A DNA stretch of 64,000 bases, taken from positions 1,580,209 through 1,644,208 of the forward strand of contig NZ_LT599032.1 in NCBI RefSeq assembly GCF_900079725.1, read 5' to 3'. Source of the DNA: an uncultured Dysgonomonas sp. GTDB taxonomy: Bacteria; Bacteroidota; Bacteroidia; Bacteroidales; Dysgonomonadaceae. Position 1 is the first letter of the stretch, and each line of letters opens with the position of its first letter. This document shows positions 1 to 8,952 of the stretch, one piece after another. A model generated the notes under the pieces. That model ran no database searches. It saw only the letters and a list, made by a program, of their open reading frames with translations, and was not told the origin of the DNA. Position numbers and translations under genes: made by a program.

Positions 1-215
1 ACGTCAAAAATATCACCTCCTATTTTCACCTGCTGGACTACAGACTTTTTATTCCTATATCTCCAAAGATTTCTAAAAAAATTAATTTTTATAATTTTAT
101 AATCAGACAACTGCTTCTCTATATTTAGAAAAGAAAACGCCCCATAGCCTAAAGCGGCAGTTCCTAGATTGTTATCATCTAAAATCAGTCCTGAAATAAT
201 TACATAGTCTTTCAT
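1..215 (-). CDS. Polysaccharide pyruvyl transferase family protein, N-terminal part
   Basis: A minus-strand reading frame starts at the ATG at 213-215 and runs off the left edge, giving 71 codons. It begins MKDYVIISGLILDDNNLGTA. This resembles the start of polysaccharide pyruvyl transferase family proteins, in which an early glycine and an N-rich 'DNNLG..ALGYGA' stretch form the nucleotide-sugar fold. The family adds pyruvate ketals to sugars or acts as related glycan-modifying enzymes. It begins 9 bp after the MenD-like gene ends and is in the same direction, so it is probably the next gene of the exopolysaccharide operon. The call rests on only about 70 residues and on context; a glycosyltransferase is the main alternative. 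Confidence 0.55.
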   Translation of the reverse strand, partial: MKDYVIISGLILDDNNLGTAALGYGAFSFLNIEKQLSDYKIIKINFFRNLWRYRNKKSVVQQVKIGGDIFD

Positions 216-224
216 TATATTATT

Positions 225-1946
225 CTATTTCTTTAATATACTTTTTAATATATCAATACCTTTTTCACCTATCACTTTGCGTAATAAAGCTTTTGGACCG
301 TCCTCCTGTTTGTTATTTGCAATAATTGATTTTAACACTTTTGATTCATCTTCTGCAGTTGTAAATATCTCAAAAACAATTGACTGGTCAGATTCATTTA
401 TAAATTTATCTTTCAGTTGTATAAATTCATGTTTATTTCTTGCAGACAGATATTTAAAGCCATTTGCTTCTGTCCACCCTTTAGCATTATTGTAATGTCC
501 AACTGCAGCAATATACGGATTTGCGTCCGTTCCCTCAATCTCAGATAACTTAAATTCCACCCCACAGCCATTATTTACCAAGAGAATACGAATATTGTTC
601 TTCAAATGACGAATACCTAATGAATTCATATCATAAAAGAAACTCAAATCGCCAATAACCATAAAGCATAACCTATCAGTAGATACACTTTGGCCTAACA
701 AGACCGACATACATCCATCAATGCCAAAAGCAGCAACGTTTGAGTAGCAAGTTATTGACGAATCAAGAGAGAAAAAACTCCAAACTCGTAAGCTATTCAA
801 TATCGCAAAATTTAAAAAGCTATTTTTAGGTATTTCATTATGTAGCTGCTGTGCTAAATATGCATTAGAAAAAGGTAAATCTTCAGGTATTGAAATTGAC
901 ATTTCTAATTCTTTCCATTGGTCATAATAAGAGTGCTGAACAGTATCCTTTCCTCCTAACCGGGAAAAAAACAAATCAAAAGGACACTCGAATATTTTGG
1001 TCAGTTTATCATAGGTATCAACAACCTTTCCATCTTCACTAACACGCCAATGCTCAAAGTCAAATTGACTCCCCGCTGATAGTTTCCCATATAAGGGATA
1101 ATCACCAGTCTGCCCACCTATGGTTATTAATATATCAGGCTTATAGTTCTGTATAAAAACATTACTCGACATACTGGCTAAAAATAAATTAGCTGAGACA
1201 GCATATTGACCGTGATAGTTAGATAAATGATTGACATAAACAAAAGCATTATGAGTTTGAGTAAATATTTCTAATGCTGCAGTCTGTTTCTCAGTGAATG
1301 GACGATGCTCACCTATAACAATCATTATTTTTTTATCTTTTAATGATACATCCCACTCTTCCCACTCCATATATCGCTTGATTGTACGAACTTGTGGTAA
1401 TTTAGATACTGATATCTTTTTGATTTCCGAGTCCAACATCGGCACATTCAATTGCACAGGTCCAGGCACCCGATGAGATAATTCCAGAATTGCTTCATTA
1501 ACCAAACGCATACAATGCAACTCGTCGTGTTGATTTGAAACATATGGTAAAGCGAAGGTTTGTTTCACTGTATCTACAGGCAAAGATATCTGATTAGGTG
1601 CCTGCATATATTCCTGGTAAGTAAATCGTGGATGCTTTGATGCTGTTATTGCTAATATAGGAACATGTTTGTAAAATGCCTCAGTAAGTCCAGGAATATA
1701 ATTGCGCGTTGCCTGCGCACTCGTACATGATGTAGCAATTGGTACGCCCAGTTCCAAATACAAACCTATTGCGAAATACATCGCACTTCGTTCATCCACA
1801 ACAGAATAACAAGTAAAAAATGGATCACTCTGAACTCCTTGAACAATTGGTATATTTGTAGCCCCGGGACTTATTACAATATGCCTAATATTGTGCTGCT
1901 TAAGCAATGCCAATACTATTTGGGCGTTTTTTGCGATTGTATACAT
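225..1946 (-). CDS. MenD-like thiamine diphosphate-dependent enzyme of the polysaccharide operon
   Basis: A 573-residue ThDP enzyme with the fold of MenD/acetolactate synthases. Visible landmarks are ISPG at 25-28, the segment DERSA with the cofactor-activating Glu at residue 52, and the C-terminal ThDP/metal motif starting GDLSFFYDMNSL at 432-443 and ending NNG at 458-460. The last motif is close to the GDLSF..D.N.L form of MenD. True MenD makes SEPHCHC for menaquinone, but no other men gene is near. The gene sits in an exopolysaccharide operon behind an SDR reductase and in front of a pyruvyl-transferase-like gene. I infer a role in making or modifying an unusual sugar or a carboxylated substituent. 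The ThDP fold is clear; the substrate is unknown. Confidence 0.75.
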   Translation of the reverse strand: MYTIAKNAQIVLALLKQHNIRHIVISPGATNIPIVQGVQSDPFFTCYSVVDERSAMYFAIGLYLELGVPIATSCTSAQATRNYIPGLTEAFYKHVPILAITASKHPRFTYQEYMQAPNQISLPVDTVKQTFALPYVSNQHDELHCMRLVNEAILELSHRVPGPVQLNVPMLDSEIKKISVSKLPQVRTIKRYMEWEEWDVSLKDKKIMIVIGEHRPFTEKQTAALEIFTQTHNAFVYVNHLSNYHGQYAVSANLFLASMSSNVFIQNYKPDILITIGGQTGDYPLYGKLSAGSQFDFEHWRVSEDGKVVDTYDKLTKIFECPFDLFFSRLGGKDTVQHSYYDQWKELEMSISIPEDLPFSNAYLAQQLHNEIPKNSFLNFAILNSLRVWSFFSLDSSITCYSNVAAFGIDGCMSVLLGQSVSTDRLCFMVIGDLSFFYDMNSLGIRHLKNNIRILLVNNGCGVEFKLSEIEGTDANPYIAAVGHYNNAKGWTEANGFKYLSARNKHEFIQLKDKFINESDQSIVFEIFTTAEDESKVLKSIIANNKQEDGPKALLRKVIGEKGIDILKSILKK

Positions 1947-1967
1947 AATATAATTTTATAATCTCAT

Positions 1968-2846
1968 TTATTTTATAGTATATCCTCCATCACAGATTAT
2001 CGTCTGCCCAGTAATAAAATTACTAGCATCACTCATTAGAAAGACAGCCAATTCTGCGATTTCTTCTGGTAATGCAAATCTTTCTAAAGGGTTCTGAGTG
2101 CAATAAACATTTTCTGCCCGATTTTGAAAATCAGATTGCATGTTCGTCACGACAACACCGGGAGCGATCCCATTGACAATAATACCATATGGAGCCAACT
2201 TAATTGCAAGCCCTTGTGTTAATCCTGCAATATCCCACTTTGTCATTCGATATGGATAAACTGCTCCAACAAAACCACCCTGTGAAGAAATATTAATTAT
2301 TTTTCTCTGCTTGATTTTGTTTTCTTTTATCCATTTACCACATAACGATTGAGTAAGGAAAAACAATCCTTTCGAATTTGTAGCATATACTTTATCCCAT
2401 ACTTCTTCGGTCACATTTGGAAATTGAATACTATTCACAATTCCTGCATTATTAACTAGAATATCTATATCATTATTTAACAGTTCTTTGGTTTTTAAAA
2501 TGCCTTCCTCCATATTAGCTATTTGGCTAATATCCCATGTGAGGACTTTTAATAGCGAACTGTTTATCTTTTCTTTTGCCTGCTTTAACTTATTTTCATC
2601 TCTACCTGTAATTACAACAGTCGCCCCTTCCTGTACACACTTTTTTGCAATACAAAAGCCGATCCCTGAACTGCCTCCTGTAATTAAAATATTTTTTCCC
2701 TTTAAAACTTCCCCACAATTAATATATGCAATATTAGTGGTTGTATACCCTCCATAACGATAAACTTTCCGTAAAGATCTAAGTATCAAAGGTACTCTCT
2801 TGACTGCAAAAATAATCTTGTGAATTGTTCTTTTCATTTTTAACAA
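1968..2846 (-). CDS. SDR family NAD(P)-dependent oxidoreductase
   Basis: A 292-residue classical short-chain dehydrogenase/reductase. The cofactor-binding motif TGGSSGIG is at 56-63, NNAG at 132-135, the catalytic Ser near 187-188 and the YxxxK pair at Tyr199 and Lys203. The end has the usual ITGQ..CDGG sequence of FabG-like enzymes. About 45 residues precede the Rossmann fold, longer than usual, and are basic and hydrophobic (possible membrane contact). The listed start overlaps the flippase stop by 7 bp; Met4 at 2837 would remove the overlap and is a reasonable alternative. Lying between the flippase and the MenD-like gene, it probably reduces a keto-sugar or a related intermediate in glycan synthesis. 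The substrate cannot be read from the sequence. Confidence 0.85.
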   Translation of the reverse strand: MLKMKRTIHKIIFAVKRVPLILRSLRKVYRYGGYTTTNIAYINCGEVLKGKNILITGGSSGIGFCIAKKCVQEGATVVITGRDENKLKQAKEKINSSLLKVLTWDISQIANMEEGILKTKELLNNDIDILVNNAGIVNSIQFPNVTEEVWDKVYATNSKGLFFLTQSLCGKWIKENKIKQRKIINISSQGGFVGAVYPYRMTKWDIAGLTQGLAIKLAPYGIIVNGIAPGVVVTNMQSDFQNRAENVYCTQNPLERFALPEEIAELAVFLMSDASNFITGQTIICDGGYTIK

Positions 2847-4393
2847 TTTCTACGTAAATTATCAATTTTAGTTATAGCAACATTCCTTATTTTTTCTCGT
2901 TCAGATTGCTTCAATGCAATTAAATACATACATATGCAAGCAAATAGTATGCTTCCAACCACCCCAATTACAGCATAAAAAAATCCAATAGGCAAAAGAT
3001 AATGTAACCCGAAGGAAAGCACTGAAGACGCTAACATAACAAAAAAAACAGGAACTATTACCTCCACAATAAAAAGTTGAATATCCAGTCCTATTAACTT
3101 TCGAACAATAAATAAACGAACAATAAACATAATTAAATTTGCTACTATTGCCACAACAAAAACAGAATATGCCCTTGCTCCCATAATCAATACAATCCAT
3201 GAAGCTATAAAAATAGCTATTTGAATACAGCCAAGCGTTAATTCATACATCCTCATCCTACCAGGTGCACGAGCTGCAGTAGTCATAGGCAAGCTTATCG
3301 AATTTATCATGACTTCAACCAAAGCCAATCGCGTAAACAATACAGCTTCGGGAGGAGGGTTCTTCAACCATACTTGTAATATAATATCCATTTCAAGAAA
3401 CAATGGTAAAGCAAATACCCACATCAAAAAAAAAGTAATTTTAGAACCTTGGAATATCAGCGAAAACATTTCCTTTTTGTCATTCGCTGCATATGATTTT
3501 ATAATTGGTGGATAAAGTCCTGTATTAAAATTATTAGAAAACACATTAACCTGGCCTGTAATATTTGTTGCCACAGCTCTTGCTGCTACAACAACAGGAC
3601 TAAACACCTGATTTAACAAAATCGTAACTGCCTGATTTCGAAAAACCGTAGTTATTTGTCCAAATAATGTCCAGCCTGTAAAGCCTGTAATTTCCCGTAA
3701 CAGTTTTTTGTCCCAATAGAATTTTCTAAACTGACATTCTTGGTATTTTCTCGTACAAATCACGATATAGACAAGATCGACAATAACCATTACTGCAAAA
3801 ATCAACACTCCATACAGTTCAAGTTTATCCCAAGGCAAATAAACCAGTAAAAAAACAACTCCTAACTTCAAAATTGCCTCAAGGATTGATACATAAGCAT
3901 AAATCTGCATGTCTTCATGAGCAATAATAATTGCCATAAAAGGTGCAGTAAAAATAGTAGCAATAAAAGTCAGTACCGAGAAATGATATATAAATTGAGC
4001 GGCTTCATACCTCTCGGGGGGAACATGTAATTTCTCATTTACAAACCAAAGGCCAATTGTTTCAAGCAAAACTAATGCAATAATCGCTATAACTACATAA
4101 ATTAGTAGATTTATTGAAAAAGTACGATTTAGTTTATTTGTATCACTTTGTCCTAAAGCAAACGAAAAGAATCGTTGCGTGGCTGAAGCCATTGTTCCGC
4201 TGAGAAATGAAAAGAAAGCTACGATTCCACCAACTACATTATAAATTCCATAATCTTCAACACCAAGAGTATTTAATACCACACGTACTGTATATAGACT
4301 TACCAGCAAAATCAGTATTTGTCTAAAATACAACATCAAAGTATTTTTAACAATCCGTCTGTTACTACTTATAGAATTTTCTTTCCGCTCCAT
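2840..4393 (-). CDS. Wzx-type polysaccharide flippase (MOP superfamily)
   Basis: A 517-residue integral membrane protein with about 12-14 hydrophobic segments. The start (a basic stretch, then LYFRQILILLVSLYTVRVVL and GVEDYGIYNVVGGIVAFFSF) is typical of lipopolysaccharide/O-antigen flippases. These proteins move undecaprenyl-linked sugar repeats across the inner membrane. The gene begins 12 bp after the Wzz gene and overlaps the SDR gene by a few bases, so it is translationally linked to both. With the SLBB exporter and Wzz it makes the Wzx/Wzy-type route likely, though no Wzy polymerase is present in the visible part of the locus. Confidence 0.85.
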   Translation of the reverse strand: MERKENSISSNRRIVKNTLMLYFRQILILLVSLYTVRVVLNTLGVEDYGIYNVVGGIVAFFSFLSGTMASATQRFFSFALGQSDTNKLNRTFSINLLIYVVIAIIALVLLETIGLWFVNEKLHVPPERYEAAQFIYHFSVLTFIATIFTAPFMAIIIAHEDMQIYAYVSILEAILKLGVVFLLVYLPWDKLELYGVLIFAVMVIVDLVYIVICTRKYQECQFRKFYWDKKLLREITGFTGWTLFGQITTVFRNQAVTILLNQVFSPVVVAARAVATNITGQVNVFSNNFNTGLYPPIIKSYAANDKKEMFSLIFQGSKITFFLMWVFALPLFLEMDIILQVWLKNPPPEAVLFTRLALVEVMINSISLPMTTAARAPGRMRMYELTLGCIQIAIFIASWIVLIMGARAYSVFVVAIVANLIMFIVRLFIVRKLIGLDIQLFIVEVIVPVFFVMLASSVLSFGLHYLLPIGFFYAVIGVVGSILFACICMYLIALKQSEREKIRNVAITKIDNLRRNC

Positions 4394-4405
4394 TAATAGA
4401 TTCTC

Positions 4406-5470
4406 TTATCGTATTAAATATAATATATCTTCCTTGATGATCCATGCAGAAGCACTCAAAAACGATATTAATAAGAAACCCGCTAATATTATTTTTTTTG
4501 AAGGTTTCGATGGCTCTATAGGTTGTACAGCTGGTTGAATAATAGTAAAAACCGGCGTATTATCCTGAACCTTTACTTTTGCCAATTGCAATTGCTGTGC
4601 AGCTTGATTATATACAGAGTAAGCAAGATTTGCTTCATTTTGCAATCGTTCCTGAGTTATACGATATTTGGCTGACACAACATTTAAATTAGCATCAGAA
4701 TATGTTGCTAATTTTTGTTGAGCTGTATAATAATCTGTTTTGGCTTCTTCATATAACTTTTCAGCAAATAATAAATCATTTCGGGCTTTCTGAGTACGAT
4801 AGTCAATTATATAGGACTGAAAATAAAGAGTCAGTGTATCAACCAGATAAGCAGATATCTCAGGACTTTGCATTGTTACTTCAATAGTAGTAACTGCCGT
4901 TTTCTTTTCTGAGGATATAATTATTCGGTCTTTTAAACTCTTAATAATATCCATATCCATTTTAGACATAATTCGATTATTATCTACATCTTTAATGATT
5001 GAATCATCTTCTGTAAAAAATAAATTCATAAACAAACCTGGAGCCTTCAGAAGATATGACCACCAAGCATAGCTTTGATAGTTATTCATATAAGAATAGA
5101 AAGTCGTATCTATACCTTGCTTTAGATCTTTTACATTCATATCGAATAATCCTTTAATAAAAGGTGTAGACTCAAATACACTCGGATATAAATCAGGTGA
5201 AGCTAATGCATCAATTCCCGTAGTTCCTCCAATATTGACTCCTGCTAATGCTGCCAGTGAGTTCATAGACGATGTTCCAGACTGTGCCTCCGGCATTAAA
5301 ATCACGGTCGTCGTATATTCCTTCGGAATACTAAATGCAACAATAAGAGCTATAACCAGTCCAATACCTAAGGCCTTTATTATAAACTTCTTATTTACCC
5401 ATATTTTATTAGCTAATGCAAGCAAATCTATTTCTTTCTCCTCTGCTATATTATTTTTTTTCTCTTCCAT
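4406..5470 (-). CDS. Wzz-family polysaccharide chain-length determinant
   Basis: A 354-residue inner-membrane protein with the Wzz architecture: a short acidic N-terminus with the conserved 'EIDLLALANKIW' entry, a first membrane helix at about 33-51, a long periplasmic region with a helical part near 215-300, and a Pro-rich segment (PSKPSKK) before a second helix at about 328-345. It has no C-terminal tyrosine kinase domain, so any kinase would be a separate protein. It would set polymer length and link the inner-membrane polymerase to the outer-membrane exporter encoded 4 bp upstream. It continues directly to the flippase gene. Confidence 0.88.
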   Translation of the reverse strand: MEEKKNNIAEEKEIDLLALANKIWVNKKFIIKALGIGLVIALIVAFSIPKEYTTTVILMPEAQSGTSSMNSLAALAGVNIGGTTGIDALASPDLYPSVFESTPFIKGLFDMNVKDLKQGIDTTFYSYMNNYQSYAWWSYLLKAPGLFMNLFFTEDDSIIKDVDNNRIMSKMDMDIIKSLKDRIIISSEKKTAVTTIEVTMQSPEISAYLVDTLTLYFQSYIIDYRTQKARNDLLFAEKLYEEAKTDYYTAQQKLATYSDANLNVVSAKYRITQERLQNEANLAYSVYNQAAQQLQLAKVKVQDNTPVFTIIQPAVQPIEPSKPSKKIILAGFLLISFLSASAWIIKEDILYLIR

Positions 5471-5474
5471 AGCT

Positions 5475-7847
5475 TTATTTAGTCAATGCATTAATCAATA
5501 AAGCCACTACTGACGCCATCGATGTAATACTAGTACCAATACTAATAGTTTCAGCCAATGTCATTTTCTGCCTTTGTTCTTTTGCTGGTACAATTATCTC
5601 ACAACCAGGTTGAATCGCATCTTTACTAGAACCTTTAACCTTTGCAACTGTTCCATTCATATAAACAATGTAAGCCCTCTTCTTCTGAGCCACATCATTA
5701 TAGCCTCCTGCCTGATCGATATAATATGAAACTTTTTCCCCTTTTCTATAAAGGACTGTATTCGGATACATCACAGCTCCATTAATTTTAACTGTATTAT
5801 CGTATTCAGGAATCATCAATCTATCCCCCGGCTTCAATACTAAATCGAATTCTGAGCGAGGATACTTCATCGCCATATCCAGTTCTATTCCGATAGCATA
5901 GTATCTCTCAACATCCATCAACTCAGAAGATATAGAATCTGTTGATCCACTTTCTGATATCATTCTAATAGATTTCTTCTGACTGGCTATTTCCGCTTGT
6001 GTTTTCTCCCTTACCAATTTTGCTCCTTGAGAATATGCATGTGGGGTTAAATTTCCAGCTCTTGCTATTATATCTGAAATCCGCTCGGTTTTCTCTTTAA
6101 GAGCATAAGTCCCAGGAAACAGCACTTCTCCCTGAAGCACTACATTACGCTGTTCAATATATCCCGGACTTCTGCGCACATACACTTGATCATATGGCAT
6201 CAAAGTAAAATTAGAAACTCCTTCCGCAATTAAACCATCTTTTATACTAAAAGTAAATGTTTCTGCAATCACAGATTGACTTTCTGTACTCGTAGGATCT
6301 ACTATTCTACGGGCAACATCAACCTTAGCAGTAGATGCTGACCCTAGTAATCCTCCAGCCCGGACTATAAGATCTTCAATAGTTGTATTATCTGCATATT
6401 TATATGAACCAGGATTTGCCACATTTCCATATATAGCAAAATTACCTAAGTCCATAACAACAGCATTTGCTGCAACAAATAAGACATCATTCTTTCTCAA
6501 TACTATGTCACTAATAGTACCTTTAAGAAGCGAACTTAAGTTAATTGATAAATTCTCGATTGTCAAATCTGCCTTTTCGCGTGTCAATATAGCCCTGCTT
6601 AAAAATGCATCATCTTTGAGACCTCCTGCTTTTTCGATCAAATCCTTCACAGTCTTTATATCTTTTCCAATCTCATAGTAGCCAGAGCGATAAACAGCAC
6701 CTTGAACTTCCACTCTGTTTTCGTATAGATTTAATCCAGCATGAATTGTGACCTGATCCCCATCGTCAAGGATAAAATTTTTAAAATTATCAGATGCTAA
6801 TGTAAATACTTTATCATAACCACCTGTTTTTCGCACTAGTCCAGCTTCATCCCGGTATGCATCACCGACAAAACCTCCGGAATACTTAATTAAATCTGCT
6901 AATGTTTCCTGCGAAGTCATTTCATAATACATCGGCCGCTTTACCTTACCTGTTATTTCAACCAGTGATATATATGGCGGAACAATAATAATATCTCCAT
7001 CATTTAATCGTATATCACCACTCGAATCTCCATCCAATAGATATTTATATATATCAATAGTTTTAATCAATTTACCCTTACGGTATAATTGAATTAACCT
7101 TAATGAACCTATTTCATTTATCCCTCCTGCATTATATAATGCATGAAAGACTGAAGATAATGAAGACATGGAATAAGTGCCCGGAACCGACACCTCACCC
7201 ATTATATTTATTTGAATAGTCCTTATCTGTCCTAAAGTAAGTTTTATTTGAGAAGCTCCCTCATAATCACCTATTCCTGAATATAGCCCGGAAAACTTTT
7301 GCTGAACATAATCATTTGCTTCTTTTATCGTCATTCCATTCAAATAAACAGGCCCTAATCGATCAACCCTGATACTTCCCTCTGGAGATATGGTCTGTCT
7401 CACTGATGCTTGAGATGCACCCCATATATCGATCACAACTTCATCCCCAGGACCAAGCTTATAGTCTTCAGGAGTAGGAATATTAACATTGGGTGTAAAT
7501 GATAAATTCTTCTTATTAAATATATCTTTTCCGAATATCCGCCGTTTATTATCAACAACAGGTTCATTGGCCATTGTTTCATCTAACACATCAGTCCTCA
7601 ACTTCGAACCGTCATCGATAACTCCTGGAGCTGCTTTTTGTCTTTGTTGATTCTGTTGATCCTTTATCCTCTCTAGCTGACTTTGAGTCACACCTCTTTT
7701 TAACAGCTCGGCAGCTATTGTTTGTTGCGATGTCCCCTTATCCATCTCCGTCTTAACATAACTGATGACCTGATCGTCTGACATTTGAGCAAAAAGGGAA
7801 CAAATCGAAATCAAAAAAGTAAATAAACAAAGAATAAGCCTTTTCAT
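5475..7847 (-). CDS. Outer-membrane polysaccharide export protein with repeated SLBB domains
   Basis: A 790-residue exporter. Residues 1-20 form a signal peptide ending in SLFA-Q, with no lipobox cysteine at the cleavage site. A helical region follows (about 22-70, rich in Q/R), then a Poly_export domain from about 115 with the phrase YKLGPGDEVVIDIWG, and several SLBB domains (repeats of 'V.I.G.V..PG.Y' and 'DLI..AGG'). A hydrophobic helix near the C-terminus may insert in the outer membrane. This is the Bacteroidota Wza-like protein that lets capsule or exopolysaccharide leave the cell. It is the first gene of the operon, which then continues with Wzz. A consensus promoter lies about 210 nt upstream. 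Confidence 0.9.
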   Translation of the reverse strand: MKRLILCLFTFLISICSLFAQMSDDQVISYVKTEMDKGTSQQTIAAELLKRGVTQSQLERIKDQQNQQRQKAAPGVIDDGSKLRTDVLDETMANEPVVDNKRRIFGKDIFNKKNLSFTPNVNIPTPEDYKLGPGDEVVIDIWGASQASVRQTISPEGSIRVDRLGPVYLNGMTIKEANDYVQQKFSGLYSGIGDYEGASQIKLTLGQIRTIQINIMGEVSVPGTYSMSSLSSVFHALYNAGGINEIGSLRLIQLYRKGKLIKTIDIYKYLLDGDSSGDIRLNDGDIIIVPPYISLVEITGKVKRPMYYEMTSQETLADLIKYSGGFVGDAYRDEAGLVRKTGGYDKVFTLASDNFKNFILDDGDQVTIHAGLNLYENRVEVQGAVYRSGYYEIGKDIKTVKDLIEKAGGLKDDAFLSRAILTREKADLTIENLSINLSSLLKGTISDIVLRKNDVLFVAANAVVMDLGNFAIYGNVANPGSYKYADNTTIEDLIVRAGGLLGSASTAKVDVARRIVDPTSTESQSVIAETFTFSIKDGLIAEGVSNFTLMPYDQVYVRRSPGYIEQRNVVLQGEVLFPGTYALKEKTERISDIIARAGNLTPHAYSQGAKLVREKTQAEIASQKKSIRMISESGSTDSISSELMDVERYYAIGIELDMAMKYPRSEFDLVLKPGDRLMIPEYDNTVKINGAVMYPNTVLYRKGEKVSYYIDQAGGYNDVAQKKRAYIVYMNGTVAKVKGSSKDAIQPGCEIIVPAKEQRQKMTLAETISIGTSITSMASVVALLINALTK

Positions 7848-8159
7848 ATATTTGAATTAATTTTTCCGGGAGTTTATGATTCTCTAATTTAGCTAATTGA
7901 GTAATATAACTTATTGCTGTTTCTTTTATTTTGTATAAGGTAATTCTCTGCCGAACAACCACAGAGGTATTTTATCTTCATGAAATAAACGCATAACGCA
8001 CAAAATCAGACAGTTGCAGCAATCACATCAGCCACACTATTCTTCTTCTTTTTTTCGCGCTACAAATGTAGTCATTTTTTAGCTGAAAGCAAGCGTATTA
8101 TAAATAAACATTTTGCGTTTTATCTAACTATCATAAAATACAATATAATGATAAGACAG
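7848..8159 (-). other. Long 5' leader and promoter region of the exopolysaccharide operon
   Basis: This 312-bp stretch has no convincing gene. It holds the probable promoter at 8063-8092 and a transcribed leader of roughly 210 nt before the exporter ATG. On the minus strand the leader can form a small hairpin with arms CTCTG and CAGAG around 7946-7966. An overlapping minus-strand reading frame that extends into the exporter gene looks spurious. No upxY/nusG-like regulator gene, common at the head of Bacteroides capsule operons, is present. Confidence 0.55.
8063..8092 (-). promoter_or_regulatory. Predicted Bacteroidota promoter for the exopolysaccharide operon
   Basis: On the minus strand TTG (8092-8090), a 19-nt spacer and TACATTTG (8070-8063) match the Bacteroidota sigma factor consensus TTTG-N19-TAnnTTTG. 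Transcription would begin near 8057. It is the best match between gmhA and the exporter gene. Confidence 0.65.
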
Positions 8160-8756
8160 TTATTCTTTATTCAAATATCCAAATAATTTTTCCTCCACAA
8201 TACAGCATATTATATGTCCGATAAGTATGTGCGATTCTTGTATACGAGGAGTCTCTTCTGATGGAACTTTTATACATATGTCACAAATATCCGTAACACG
8301 CCCCCCTCCTTTTCCTGTAAAAACAATCGTCTTAACACCTTTTGCCCGGCATGCCATCAAAGCCTTATATATATTTTCTGAATTACCGGAAGTTGTGATC
8401 CCTATAAAAACATCTCCAACCTGACCATGAGCTTGAACCTGACGCTCAAACAACCGGTCAAATCCATAATCGTTACCTATAGCTGTCAGGATAGAGGTAT
8501 CCGTAGACAAGGCGATAGACGGAATACCTGGGCGGTCAAAATAAAACCGGCTAACAAACTCCCCTGCAATATGCTGAGCATCGGCTGCACTACCTCCATT
8601 ACCGGCCAGCAAGGTCTTAAAACCCTTCCGATAAGCCTCCGTAACCATTTCTGCTGCTTCCCGAATATTCTTCAATAAAGCAACATCGGTTAGTATTGCT
8701 TCCTTCACAGAAATTGATTTTTCTATCTGATCCTTAATTATACATTCAGTATCCAT
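8160..8756 (-). CDS. gmhA: D-sedoheptulose-7-phosphate isomerase
   Basis: A 198-residue SIS-domain isomerase that converts sedoheptulose 7-phosphate to D-glycero-D-manno-heptose 7-phosphate, the first step to ADP- or GDP-heptose for LPS or S-layer glycans. Diagnostic segments are AGNGGSAADAQHIAGEF, the phosphate-binding TTSGNSENI, and the C-terminal ESHILIGHIIC with the metal-site His. Length is typical for GmhA. No other heptose gene is adjacent. It is upstream of, and co-directional with, the exopolysaccharide operon but separated from it by 312 bp that contain a promoter. A TAnnTTTG-like -7 sequence (TAATTTTG, 8778-8771) lies just upstream of its start. Confidence 0.92.
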   Translation of the reverse strand: MDTECIIKDQIEKSISVKEAILTDVALLKNIREAAEMVTEAYRKGFKTLLAGNGGSAADAQHIAGEFVSRFYFDRPGIPSIALSTDTSILTAIGNDYGFDRLFERQVQAHGQVGDVFIGITTSGNSENIYKALMACRAKGVKTIVFTGKGGGRVTDICDICIKVPSEETPRIQESHILIGHIICCIVEEKLFGYLNKE

Positions 8757-8940
8757 ATTTCTTTTTTGTACAAAATTAATGCTTTTATATCAAACTATGC
8801 TTTTTTATGAATATCTTTCCTACAAACACCATAATACGCCATAAACACCAACAAAACCTCTTATATCTTGAACGTGACCACAATGCATAAATTGAAAAAT
8901 AAAATCCTTTTTTTAACTACAAAATTATCCTGCTTATGCT

Positions 8941-8948
8941 TATATTTG
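8941..8948 (+). promoter_or_regulatory. -7 promoter element close to the start codon
   Basis: TATATTTG is a perfect TAnnTTTG element. Its last base is only 4 nt before the ATG at 8953. With the usual 4-7 nt to the transcription start, the mRNA would be leaderless or nearly so. No clear -33 TTTG is visible at the expected distance. Confidence 0.45.
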
Positions 8949-8952
8949 CATT

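Noticed and set aside
7753-7962. 69-codon minus-strand frame over the start of the exporter gene
   Set aside because: Overlaps the exporter's signal-peptide codons in another frame and has no family match.
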